From: Erythroxylum novogranatense | Lineage: Eukaryota; Streptophyta; Magnoliopsida; Malpighiales; Erythroxylaceae | Length of the DNA: 64,000 bases | Assembly: GCA_029891385.1 (NCBI GenBank) | Contig: CM057232.1 | Span: 69,837,824-69,901,823, forward strand | Direction of reading: 5' to 3' | Shown: positions 23,791 through 33,934 of the stretch, piece by piece | How positions within the stretch are numbered: position 1 is the first letter of the stretch | Layout: each line of letters opens with the position of its first letter | Notes under the pieces: generated by a model | The model's database searches: none | Seen by the model: the letters and a program-made list of their open reading frames with translations, nothing else | What the model was told of the DNA's origin: nothing | Position numbers and translations under genes: made by a program

Positions 23791-24198
23791 GCTTCGTCCT
23801 CCTTCAGAGGTCTCTCCAATAATTAGCTCTTCTGGATGAGAACTCCTATACTTCCAATCTTTTTTCAATCCACTGGTTTGTGGAATATCCTCAACCTTAT
23901 CTATCTCAGTTCGTGATGATGGAGTTTCTATTATATCATCTAATTTCTTTGAAGCGCTTCCACTCCCCATGTCATGTTCCTTATGGGGTTGGGAACTATC
24001 ATCAAACTTGACATGGATGATTTTCTCAACTGTCTTCAAAATAAGATTGTAAACTCGAAAAGCCTTAGATGAAGATGAGTAGCCTACAAACATTCCTGAC
24101 AGATAATCTAGTGGAAAGTCTTCAACACCTTGGCAAAAAAATGACAAACAACCAAGGTGTTGAAGACTTTCCACTAAATTATCTATCCAAGATAACAA
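23734..24198 (-). pseudogene. copia pol fragment: integrase end to RT linker
   Basis: The minus-strand frame contains VGYSSSSKAFRVYN followed by HVKFDDS, the conserved end of the copia integrase region, and WKYRSSHPEELIIGETSEGG, the stretch that normally leads into reverse transcriptase. The reading frame is about 154 residues and ends in CGTCTG-array sequence; neither the catalytic integrase core nor RT is present. It is a truncated piece of a SIRE/copia polyprotein. Its start overlaps one arm of a short inverted repeat (24102-24185), so the first 25 or so residues are not original coding sequence. Confidence 0.8.
24102..24185. repeat. near-perfect 32-bp inverted repeat
   Basis: Arms begin GATAATCTAGTGGAAAGTCT and end GACTTTCCACTAAATTATC, about 32 bp with one mismatch, separated by about 19 bp rich in A. 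The right arm belongs to a repeated block (CCAAGGTGT, then TTATCTATCCAAGATAACAA) also found near 31640 and 31990. Confidence 0.85.
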
Positions 24199-24219
24199 AG
24201 ATTCTTCATCGTAATATGG

Positions 24220-24700
24220 ACTAACGATTCACTACAATGCCCGCTTTTGCTTTCGCTCGCTTTTCAACCTTCCATCTGCTTTTTCTTCTTTCGCTCTACT
24301 TTTCCACGCCCCGACTTTCACTTCGTCTTACTCTTGTCATCATTTAAAAAAAAACCTGTTTTGACATAAACTAACTTTGAATACAAAAATATGCAAAATC
24401 GAAATGATGCGTTGATCGTCTGCTTTTCAACTTCTTACTTTGGTCGTGCTTCATGTCACCAGCGCTTCCTCTTACTTTTGTCTCCTCGCTTCTTCTTATT
24501 TTTCTCTTAACACTTCCTCTTATCTTTGGTTCTCCGTTTCTTCTCACTTTTCTCTTCGCGCTTCCTCTTGTTCTTCTTTATTTAAAGCAGTTCACTTGAT
24601 GTCATTTCTAACTCGCATTAAATTTCAGTTACCAATTCCATAATCCTTCTTGGAGTATACGAATTGACTAATCCTTCTTGGAAAACATGCGACTTGTAAT
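24220..24700. repeat. duplicated segment shared with 31980-32270
   Basis: TTTATTTAAAGCAGTTCA, GGAGTATACGAATTGACTAA and TCCTTCTTGGAAAACATG appear in the same order here (24570-24690) and at 32150-32270, preceded in both cases by CTTTCGCTC/CGTCTGCTTTT sequence. No gene is visible. Confidence 0.65.
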
Positions 24701-24959
24701 CGCTCTTAGTTCGACTCTTGCTTCCTCTTTTTCTCTACACATGTATACTATTTTTAACGTATCTCAAGGCAAATCGTTTATGTTTCACTTTATCATCTTA
24801 CAGTACTGCCCCTCATTTAATACAGTGGAACTCTTCAACTTTAATTTTTTATTACGCGACTATATATCTTCCCTGCTAGACGCCCTGCTGATACCTCTAT
24901 GTCTAAACTTTGAAAAAAGCCATTTGTTAGAAGTAAAAAAAATCTTTTCATAATTTTGA

Positions 24960-25736
24960 TAGATTCTAATTGCTCAAAACTTTGTTTACTAATTAAGTAA
25001 TGATAACGCTTGAATCTAAAATATAGAGATATAGAGTGAGAGTGGTTGACACAGAGATTTATCTTGGTTCACCCCAAACCGTGGGCTACGTCCAGTCCTT
25101 AGAGTTTCTTCTGAGATTTCAGTATCTCTTCAATCGTTACAAGTATTCTTCGCGAGCCTCTTCAGGTCTCTACAACCAGTATTCTTTTACACTTAGCCTC
25201 TGCGGGCTATCTCCACTACTTTCTCTCAGAAAAGTATTTAAACGCTTGTTACAGTAAATAGCTCTCGGCTAAATTTGCACTTAATGCTTTTACGATCACT
25301 TTTTCTCACGTTGTCTAACTTTGCAATCTTCGACTTCGACTTGAATTTGTAGCCTTCGTCTCGAACTGCTTCTTGATTCTTGTTTCTTGAATCTTTAAAG
25401 AAACGGTTAATCAGTTGAGTTCTGTAACTAACTCAGACTGACTCTTGCGTCTGCTTTTCTATACGCGTCTTCGTCTGTTTTTCTTAGCGTCTGCGTCTGC
25501 GTCTGCGTCTGCTTTTCTTTGCGTTTGTGTCTGCGTCTGCTTTTCTTTGCATCTGCATGACTTCGTCTGTCTTCGACTTCATCTGTATTCAACATCGTCT
25601 GTGTTCGACTTCGTCTGTCTGACTTCGTCTGTGTTGACATCATCTGTGTTCGACTTCGTCTGTCTGACTTCCTTTTTATTTGTTTTCTTTGTTATACATC
25701 AAAATCATTTTTAAGTAAAGTCATTTGGACTTAACA
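24960..25736 (-). repeat. 3' LTR of minus-strand SIRE-like copia
   Basis: Read on the minus strand, the LTR starts TGTTAAGTCCAAATGAC at 25736, directly after the polypurine tract, and extends to about 24960. It includes a CGTCTG-rich array (25445-25680) and the LTR phrase GACACAGAGATTTATCTTGG at about 25050 (plus strand). Its far end is not clear. Confidence 0.7.
25445..25680 (-). repeat. CGTCTG simple-sequence array inside the copia LTR
   Basis: Repeats of (T/G)CGTCTG, tandem GCGTCTGCGTCTG near 25490-25535, then TTCGTCTGTGTTCGACTTCG units. It produces long open frames on both strands that are not genes. Confidence 0.8.
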
Positions 25737-25757
25737 ATCTCCCCCTTTTTGATGATA
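25737..25757 (-). other. polypurine tract of minus-strand copia
   Basis: The minus strand reads ATCAAAAAGGGGGAGAT immediately before the LTR start at 25736, matching the tract of the element at the left end of the window. Confidence 0.85.
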
Positions 25758-25860
25758 ACAAATTATATACAAGAGAAAAAATACAATGTTATGAAAAAGA
25801 AAAAAAAAACTTATCTTCAAAACTTCTTCTTTGACTTCTTCCTTTCTTCGTCTGCTACAT

Positions 25861-28208
25861 TCACACCTTCTTTTCTGAACATCCTCTTCTCGTCTGCTCT
25901 CTTCTCCCTTTGTTCATTCTCTTCTCCCTATTTGTTATAATCAAAATGATTAAGGACGACGACTCTTCAAGAGTTCTCGTCATCATCTTCTTCAGATCAT
26001 TCATCGTCTCCTCGATCTCATTGACTTCCGCGTGAATCACCGAGTTCATCTTGGGAGTCACTTTCGGTAAGGAGGATTGATCTTCATCTGCTGAGGAGCA
26101 ATGAATGAATTGTAGTAGTATAAGCATCGAGGTCGGAGTGTACTCTTCATTAAGCACAATAGACGGTGGACTAATAAACGTACGCCTTCGGAAGATCTAA
26201 GTCAAATGGAGCAGCAAAGATCAAGAATCGCCTTCCTCGCGAGGGTAACGCTATCGCTTGAATAGGCAGTGTATTAGATAGGGTCTAATACGAGAACCGC
26301 TCGAACAAGGATTCAATGAATGTCCTGTGATTATTCTTCCCCACCGACGCCTTCTTGCTTATCAAGATATATTTGCAATTCGATCATCTTTATTTTGTGT
26401 GAAGCGCATGCCTCATTTATTTTCCGCACTTCTTCTGCTATTTGATATGCGGACAGATCATCACTATCTTCTTCAGGAAATAGCTTCGATTTTCCCTTAT
26501 TGAAATTCAATGGATATTGTGACTGTATGTCTGATACAACCTTTATTATAGTCTGCTTACGGATCGGATAAATAGTGCACGATCGAGAAGACATTTAAGT
26601 AGGGTATGCCTTGTGGCGCAGCAGCATCTTAAAGTATCATAGAAGTTCCTTTCGTCTTCATTCAAAATGTGTCATGACTCACTATTTATCAAAATAGGTT
26701 GGAAGACAGCCTTTATTTGTCTTCTGGGTTGGCTAAAGATAGTGATTGCAATATTCCTTCTTGTCACAATCTCAACCAGTCTGACTTCAAGCTTATCCTT
26801 TCTTAAAAATTCAGAATAGTCATGAACGATCAGACTAGATTCAACAGATACTTCCATCGGTGTCCTCACCGGTTGAATCATTGTAACTTCAGTTGATCAT
26901 TAACAGAGTAGTCTCAACCAGTTAAGCTCTCATCGTTTATTAATGTGGATTTCTGAACTTTGCTTTGCTCATTTGTTTTTTCTTTTTGACCAGCATCAGA
27001 GATTTCATTCTTCTTACTAACTTCCCTAGCAGTCTTCCGCACTGCCTCTGTTAGTCTTGAAGTTTTCTCCGCTTGAGCTTTTTCTCTTCTGGCTTCCGCC
27101 TTTCTCTTCTTCTTGATCTCCTTGGTTTTTCTGGCTGTATCCTCTTCCAGAATAGAGACTAAGGATCTTGTTGCTCTAGGTGCACCAGATGGAGAGGATT
27201 GTGCTTGACTTTGTTCTCTGGCATTCTTTTCTTCTTGTTGCCTGAGAGTCCGAATCCTCGGTGATCTCTTTGCCTTCTTTGTAACTTCACTTAGAAGACT
27301 TTCTCCTTGTCTTTTTAGCGCACCTTGTTCTGTCCTCCAGGATTGGCTTTCTTCGATTTGAGGACTCGCCTGTTTTATCAGTGGTCTTCCTGACACTTTC
27401 CTTATTTCATCCGCAGACGATCTCATACTCACTTGAGCTTGAGAACTTGAAGCGGAGTCTTCTTCGTGCACGCCCCCTCGGTCCTTGTTCTTCAAGAGTG
27501 GCTTCTTCTTTGATCACCGTCTTCGCACTCCATTCGTCAGATTGTGTGTGCATCAATCTTATCATTCACGTGAATAATCCTTCTATATCCTTGGTGTAGA
27601 AGGATACCGGATTCCTTAAAAATCCTTGTCAGAAGCATCCCATAAGGATAACTATTTGAATCCTTCATCCCCTTAATCATGTAATGAAAGATTAAGAAGG
27701 GTAAGTCTATGGGATTACGATTCAGAAGGTAGAACAAACATTGTTCATCCAGAGTGGTCACCAAATGTCTTGAACCTGCTCTAGGTAGAATGTAATTAAA
27801 CAAAATTGCATGAAGAACCCTAGCCTTCGGAACCAAACTGGAGGTCTTCCTCTCTCATGGGTCATTGGCTCCATATAATTATCTTCTGACATCTTTCTCT
27901 CTCATACCGACTTGGGACATCCATCCGGCCTTGGTAGAGAGGGTCTCACCAACTGACGGACAATCGGTCACCTTCTTTATTAACTCCTTAGTCACAACAA
28001 CGGATATACCATCTACTGATGATACTACAGTGTTGTCTACTAGCTGAGCATTCTTCCAAAAATCGAAAACCTCATTTTTGTATACTGGTTCTTGTACCTC
28101 AAAGAAGTTCCTCCAACCAGCTCTTACAATCTCTGGTTCCACATCCATACCATCATTCCTCAGTGACTCGAAATCCACATGTCTTCCGAATATCATGGCT
28201 GCCTCCAT
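25861..28208 (-). pseudogene. extra ORF of minus-strand SIRE-like element, broken
   Basis: Read from 28208 downward, broken pieces follow one another: 28208-27879 (EPEIVRAGWRNFFEVQEPVY, start of the plant transposon-protein-like domain), 27836-27537 (FLIFHYMIKGM and GYRRIIHVNDK, end of that domain), 27495-26914 (a highly charged K/E/R/S-rich tail), then short pieces to 25861 (VNEIEETMNDLKKMMTR, coiled-coil-like). Frameshifts and stops separate them. Position between the pol end and the polypurine tract matches the ORF at 408-1724, although the two are strongly diverged. Function unknown. Confidence 0.7.
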
Positions 28209-28469
28209 TGTTTCAGAACGAAAAACTGACTCTGGTAAGCTTTTTAGAGTTGGATGTTTGAGAGAATTGGGAAAGCAAAATGAACCGTCTGGAGATGAGA
28301 ATAACCGTAATGATTTTGCTTTTAGACTACTTGTAGAGATATAGTCCGGTGTGTTCTAGAGTCATTAAAATCCTCGAGATTATCAGACTTTCCCTCCACA
28401 ACTTTCTTGTGAGAGAAGTTACCAGCTGTACCTCACTGTTTCTGACGCTGTTAGTTTTGTCGTTACTTT

Positions 28470-28732
28470 AGCTCGACTGGTCACTTAACATAACCATGTT
28501 GAGATTGCGTCTGATCTTCTGAAACTGTTCTTCACTTAATGGTTTTGTGAAGATGTCTGCCTACTGATACTCTGTTTCGATGAACTGTAGACACGACACC
28601 TTCCTCTGAACATAGTCTCTCAGAAAGTGATGTCTGACTTCTATGTGCTTCACTCTTGAATGTTGAATCGGATTCTTTGACAGATTGATTGCACTGGTGT
28701 TGTCACAATAGATTGGAGTAACATATGCGTCT
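28470..28732 (-). pseudogene. copia RNase H C-terminus
   Basis: On the minus strand: PIYCDNTSAINLSKNPIQHS, then HIEVRHHFLRD, then ADIFTKPLSEEQF. These are the last conserved motifs of the copia RNase H domain. A TAG interrupts just before ADIFTKP, where a tryptophan codon is usual. The pol sequence upstream is missing: at 28735 it runs straight into LTR-like sequence, so most of gag-pol has been deleted. Confidence 0.9.
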
Positions 28733-28734
28733 GT

Positions 28735-28971
28735 TTTGGCTTCATCGCTTTTCTACTTAAATACATTTTTTCTTTCTCCGTCTGCTTTTCTACTTAAATC
28801 ATTTTTATTCTCCGTCTGCTTTTCTACTTAATTCTGCTTTTCATTATCCGTCTGCTTTTTCTACTTAGTCTACTTTTTCTTTCTCCGTCATCTTTCTTTC
28901 TCTCGTCTGCTTTTCTCACGAGTATTTGTTCTTAATCAAAATCATAAATGTGAAGTCATTTTGACTTAACA
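28735..28971 (-). repeat. truncated copia LTR, minus strand
   Basis: The minus strand starts TGTTAAGTCAAAATGACTTC at 28971, close to the intact LTR start at 25736, and continues with CCGTCTGCTTTTCTACTTAA-type repeats. It is the same family as the 24960-25736 LTR and is joined directly to the RNase H end. Confidence 0.7.
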
Positions 28972-29280
28972 GATGGTTCATCACCTTCTAATGTTATTGT
29001 TATTTGCAATATCGCTTTAATGATTTTATCATGATTATTCAATTCATGATTATTTTTCAACTTCATTCATATATTTATTCTCATTTCCAATATCGGTTTC
29101 TAAATATTTTATCATGATTATTAAATTCATTATTATTATTCAACTTCATTCATATATTCATATTTTTTATACAATCATAATAACGGTTCATTGCATATTT
29201 GTTTTTATTAATATAAGCGAAAAAAATTATACCTAATAGGAATAATACTATTTACATTACGATATTAAATAATACGAATC
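28972..29280. repeat. AT-rich segment duplicated at 30943-31125
   Basis: ATGGTTCATCACCTTCTAAT, AATCATAATAACGGTTCAT and ACCTAATAGGAAAAATACTA-like phrases occur in the same order in both places. One copy abuts the LTR end at 28971, the other an LTR tip near 30935. No coding sequence. Confidence 0.7.
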
Positions 29281-29329
29281 ACTAATATATATATATCTCT
29301 TGTGATAATCTATGTGTCTTCGCGCGTTA

Positions 29330-30310
29330 TACACGCAATCTTCTGACCCAATCTTCTGATGCAAAATTTTGTCAGGCGGCGACGTCGCGCAATGCATGCC
29401 CTTGTGACTACTTATATCTGTTTATATTTTTTTTCATTCATTCATATTGTCATTCATGTTGTGTCGTTTCTCTCTATACATACAATCTCCTCACCCAATC
29501 TTCTGATGCAATATTTTGTCAGGCGACCACGCACGAGGCCTCACAATGCATGCCTTTGTCACTGCTTATATAGTGTCTTCTTGCTCATTGCCTCACCTTC
29601 TCTTGTATCTTCTATCTGACAGTGTTGGTGCTTGTCGTAGCTATTGTTCGTGTCGAAAGAGTATCACAGTGGTTTCCTGTGTTAGTTGTAAATCTTCTTT
29701 TAACATTTTTTCGTTGTAGTTCTCGTAGCTGTTGTTGCTGTCGAAACAGTATCACTGTTCACCAACTCCACGTCCAGTTGCTCTTAGTTTTCGCTTCCTG
29801 TTACTTTTATTCCTCTGTTACTTGTAAATCTTCTTTAAGTTTTTTTGGTGCATGCATGAGATGTTTTGGAGTTTATTTGTTGTTCATTGCCGACTTTTGT
29901 TGTTGTCGAAAGAATATCGTTGTTCACCAACTCTTGGCGCATAAATGACTTGGATATAAGGAGATTTATCATGTTGCCGTCTGAAAAGGATGGCTCAAAT
30001 AAAGAAGACGTCTCGGAGACTTGGATATGACGAGATTTATCATGTCTATCATTCTCCACGTCGGTCGTCGATGTCCTTGTGATCCAATAGGAAGATTGTA
30101 ACAATCTTGATCTTTCTTGTAGTCATTCATAATGTGTTAATCAGTTTTGAGTGACACAAACTTCCAAATCTACATTAAGGGAGACAAATCTCAAAAGGAT
30201 GCCGGAAATAAAGAACGCCATCGCAGACTTGGATATGAGGACATTTATCATGTTGTTTATCATCGATGTCACCCATATAGCAGCCTACTCGTGATTCAAT
30301 AGGAAGATTG
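29330..30310. repeat. cluster of local tandem duplications
   Basis: Three overlapping pairs: CCCAATCTTCTGATGCAA with TTTTGTCAGGCG at 29348 and 29495; GTCGAAAGAGTATCAC with CTTGTAAATCTTCTTT at about 29650, 29740 and 29890; GACTTGGATATNANGAGATT with CAATAGGAAGATTGTAA at about 29945, 30015 and 30225. No gene is recognised; the short open frames are unconvincing. Confidence 0.65.
30083..30160. repeat. left arm of a ~75-bp inverted repeat (partner 31507-31587)
   Basis: The segment CAATAGGAAGATTGTAACAA to TCATTCATAATGTG is repeated in reverse complement at about 31532-31587, with weaker match continuing to about 31507. The arms are 1.4 kb apart. Confidence 0.75.
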
Positions 30311-30539
30311 TAAATACGCTCATCAAGATTGTACTTTGAAGAATTGTAATATTAGATAGCATAATATGGTAATCGCTTCGTCGGTTTCGGTTAAATCGAT
30401 ATATCGCTTCGTGTTATTTAAGACGATAGAAGTAGAGACTTCAATCAAACAAGTTGTACCTTGTGTATTTCCCTTTATAAAAAAAACCTACGAAAATGCT
30501 TAATTAAAACAAACTTGTTCTTTTCACAAGACCTACTGA

Positions 30540-30760
30540 AAATAAAAGTTATAAAATGTTTTTGCTCTCGTCCCTTTTGCATCCGTCTGCTTTTGCTTCC
30601 CTCCTTTTGCTTCCTCCGCTTTTCAACTCCATCTGCTTTTCTTCTTTAAATACGCTTTCAACTTCCGCCTTTTGCTTTCTCTACTATTCAACTTCCGTCT
30701 GCTTTTTCTTTTTCCTCTGCTTTTCAACTTCCGTCTGCTTTTATTAGAGATAAAGCTTGA
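30540..30760 (-). repeat. CGTCTGCTTTT-rich array
   Basis: Loose repeats of (C/T)CCGTCTGCTTTT as in the copia LTRs at 25445 and 28735. LTR-like GAGAAGTTGACACACTCATT follows at 30765, resembling 25040, so this is another LTR fragment of that family. Confidence 0.6.
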
Positions 30761-30885
30761 GAGAAGTTGACACACTCATTTTTAGTTTGCTACTGAAGAT
30801 AGCTCTACAAAATTATTTGAATATTTTCTCTCAAGTATGTGAAGTCAATCACGCGTTATTACGATGCTTATTATCGATATATGAA

Positions 30886-30935
30886 TGCACAAGAAGGGGG
30901 GTTGAATTGTCTTAGTTTTCTTTACCCCTACCAAT
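30886..30935 (-). repeat. tip of a copia LTR, minus strand
   Basis: TGCACAAGAAGGGGGGTTGA reads on the minus strand as the usual end of a SIRE-like LTR. The LTR sequence stops after about 50 bp where the duplicated segment 30943-31125 begins. Confidence 0.55.
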
Positions 30936-31125
30936 ATGGTTCATCACTTTCTAATGTTATTGTTATTTGCAATATCGCTTTTTAATTATTTTTTCATGAT
31001 TTATATTCGTGTTTTTTTATATAATCATAATAACGGTTCATCGCATTTTTTTTATTAATATAAGCCAAGAATTTTTTAATACCTAATAGGAAAAATACTA
31101 TTTACATAAATAAACGAAATAATAC

Positions 31126-31420
31126 GTCGACTTCCATTCTTATTTATAACCTTCGTCTTCAACTGGTTCTTAAATCTTGCTTCTTGAATCTTGAAAGAAG
31201 CAGTTATTCACTTCAATTCTGTAACTAACTCAAACTGGTTCCTAATTTCGAGGTGGTTTGCTTTCGTTTGCTTTTCATCATCTACTTTTGCATCTGTTTG
31301 TTTTTGGATAACTTCCGTCTGCTTTCGCTTCCGTCTACTTTTCAACTCCCTCTCCTGTTCAACTCCGCCGCTTTTGATAGCTTCCTCTCTTTTTCTCGTC
31401 TATTTTTCATCGTCTCATTG
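31126..31420 (-). repeat. copia LTR fragment with CGTCTG motifs
   Basis: TCTTGAAAGAAGCAGTTATTC and GTAACTAACTCAAACTGGTT match the blocks at 11645 and 25395, followed by CCGTCTGCTTTCGC-type repeats. Confidence 0.65.
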
Positions 31421-31629
31421 TCCTCATCATTATTTCTACTTCAACGATCCAAAATCAGTAGCATATCTCAGACACAACCTCTGAAGTACCTTATAGACAA
31501 GGACACTTGAGTCTTACCCAAAACCGATTCACACATTATGAATGACTACATGAAAGATAAACATTGTTACAATCTTCCTATTGTTCTTTCGGCATTTTCC
31601 ACACATAAGTCAACACATGAGCCATGTTT

Positions 31630-32275
31630 GTTGTTTTTCACCAAGGTGTCAAGAATTTCCATTAGATTATCATCGAAAGATAACAACATTCTTCATTCGA
31701 TCCCGCCATTTTCTTAGAATCGCTTCTTTTTGTCGAATCTTCAAACTCAACGCGCGTTTTGAATTTCAGATCATCGTCTCGTTTTGCTTGCTACGCTTTT
31801 GCTTGTATCGCTTTTGCTTTAAATGCCTTTTGCTTCCGCCTTTTAACCGACATCTCCTTTTCTTCTTTCGCTCGCTTTCACCTTCCGCTCGCTTTCGACT
31901 TCGTCTTATTTTTGCTTCTCTCTTCGTCTCATTCTTTCCACCATTTTTCCACAGATCACCAACAGATGACCTTTGTTTGTCATTTTTCGCCAAGGTGTCA
32001 AGATTTTCCATTAAATTATCTATCCAAAGATAACAACCGCTTTTGCTTTCGTCTACTTTTGAACTTCCGTCTGCTTTTCTTCTTTAAATGCGCTTTTCAA
32101 CCTCTTACTACTTCAACTCATTTTTGCTTCTTTGAGCTTGCTCTTGTTCTTCTTTATTTAAAGCAGTTCAGTTGATGTCATTTCCAACTCCGATTAAATT
32201 TCACTTACGAATTCCCTATGTCTTCTTGGAGTATACGAATTGACTAATCCTTCTTCGAAAACATGTAACTCCCAA
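31630..32275. repeat. repeat block related to 24150-24700
   Basis: Two copies of CACCAAGGTGTCAAGAATTT or its variant, each followed by CCATTA(A/G)ATTATC and GATAACAA, lie at 31635-31700 and 31985-32035, with CGTCTGCTTTT-rich sequence between and after. The end segment matches 24570-24690. The long pyrimidine-rich open frames (31581-32175) are by-products. Confidence 0.65.
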
Positions 32276-32284
32276 AATCTAGAA

Positions 32285-33330
32285 AGCAGATATCGAGACG
32301 TCTTTTCGTTATATCGAATAATCTTCTAACTGCTATAATAATGTCAAATACTATCAATAACGTATTGCAGAAGTAAACAAACATAAGATCAAAACATAGA
32401 TTGACGTTTCAATTGATAATCGAGCTATGTTTTGCTTATATCTAGAAAATCATTTCAAGATCGTCCTTATTTAATACCACTAACTCTTCAAGTCTCGACT
32501 TCCATATGGTCCCCTAACAACTCTATATGTAAACTTTATATCCTTTCTCCTCTAACTTCACCAAACAATTCCTACCCTCTTCTTTGCCTTCTTCTTGTTT
32601 AACCTAAATACATCCCATTCTCCATTCCACAAAGATAGCAATAGTCGAGGTTACTTCTTCTATTTCAACAAACAAAGAATCGGCTGCTCGTGTCAAGAAT
32701 CGATTCTTTTCTCGATTACTTTTTCATCCTAAATTTTTCAATTTATAATGTCAACAAAACCATTTATTTATCTTTATGCAACATTTTTATAGTTCCTCCT
32801 TATTCGTCTTTGCGATTTGCCACTCCAACCTTCGCCTTATTCTTCCTTCTCAATAAAGTTGTGAAATAATTATCACATTTATACACTAATTTCGTTATTT
32901 TAATGCCGATATGAATTCCAAATTTATTTCGAAATGAAAAGATATTTGAAAATGCCATAAATGAGACATATGATCGTCAAAATCAACTAGATGAGTTACT
33001 TATCCAATACCACGCAGCGAATAAAAAGGCACATAGTAGTTCGGATGAACATTACGTTGAGATGTATGAAAACCAATGAATGATAAAGATGGTAACGATC
33101 TCAAAGAAGAAACTTGAGACTAGGAAATTTTATGAAGACACATTAAAAACTTATAGATTAAGGTATCTTTATATTGCGGATGCCGAGAATGCACACGTAA
33201 ACTATTTTTATCTTATCTGAAAGAAAGTCATTTCATCTTAGCTTTCTTCATATTAAATTTTACCTCGTATAAATTAATCGAGACACTTTCACTTCTGCAT
33301 TTGCAAGAGTGTTAACGTGCTAGTCTTTTA
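32285..33330. mobile_element. Helitron-related fragment (leader copy)
   Basis: AATAATCTTCTAACTG(G/C)TATA, CGTATTGCAGAAG and AGATTGACGTTTCAATT match the leader of the Helitron at 3375-3500. Further to the right, AACATTTTTATAGTTCCTCC resembles 4055-4080. No Rep or helicase motif follows. It could be a 5' remnant or a non-autonomous relative. Confidence 0.55.
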
Positions 33331-33454
33331 TAAAAACTACAACAAGAAACCGGAAAAAGTACCAAAACAAACACTCCTTAATTTTGGATTGGATTTCTTA
33401 AATTTATTACAAATTTGAATTAGGTATTTTTATATTTAAAAAAATCATAAAATT

Positions 33455-33934
33455 TTTGGGTCAAGGGAGGAAGCACTTCCGTTTCTTTCCGCCTTCTCTC
33501 TCTGTATCCCCTCGTTTCTTTTTCAGACTCTCTCTGAAAACCCGATCAGATCAGGTTCTTCATTTTCTGTTCTTCTAATTTCCTTAGATTTGCATTTCTT
33601 CTTCTTTTTCCAATTTTCGTTGGTCATGATATGATAGGATCTGTCTTTGCCTTTTCTTTTTCTCAGTCATTATAATATAAATTCAATACATCCACCATTG
33701 CTACAACTTCAGATCTGAGTGCCTTTTCATGCTAACAAGGTAATATTTCTCTCACTTATTGATTCTCTCTCGGAATTATAGTCGAATTAGCTGTACGATT
33801 CAATGACGACAATTTCGCATTCTTATCTTCCATAATTTAGGGTTTCGAGCTCTCTCTCATTTATTTCTATGCAAATCTCCCTCTAACCGAATCACTCAAA
33901 ACTGGATTTTGTTTTTGTAGAAATTGAAAGGGCG
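33455..33934 (+). other. 5' leader of the syntaxin gene with a probable intron
   Basis: A TC-rich leader (TTTCCGCCTTCTCTCTCTG) typical of plant 5' UTRs precedes a likely intron from GT at 33555 (GATCAG/GTTCTT) to AG at 33920 (TTTTTGTAG/AAATTG), 14 bp before the ATG. The transcription start is not determined. Confidence 0.55.

Noticed and set aside
31581..32175. 150- and 138-residue phenylalanine- and serine-rich frames
   Set aside because: Pyrimidine-rich repeat sequence of the copia mosaic; composition alone explains them.
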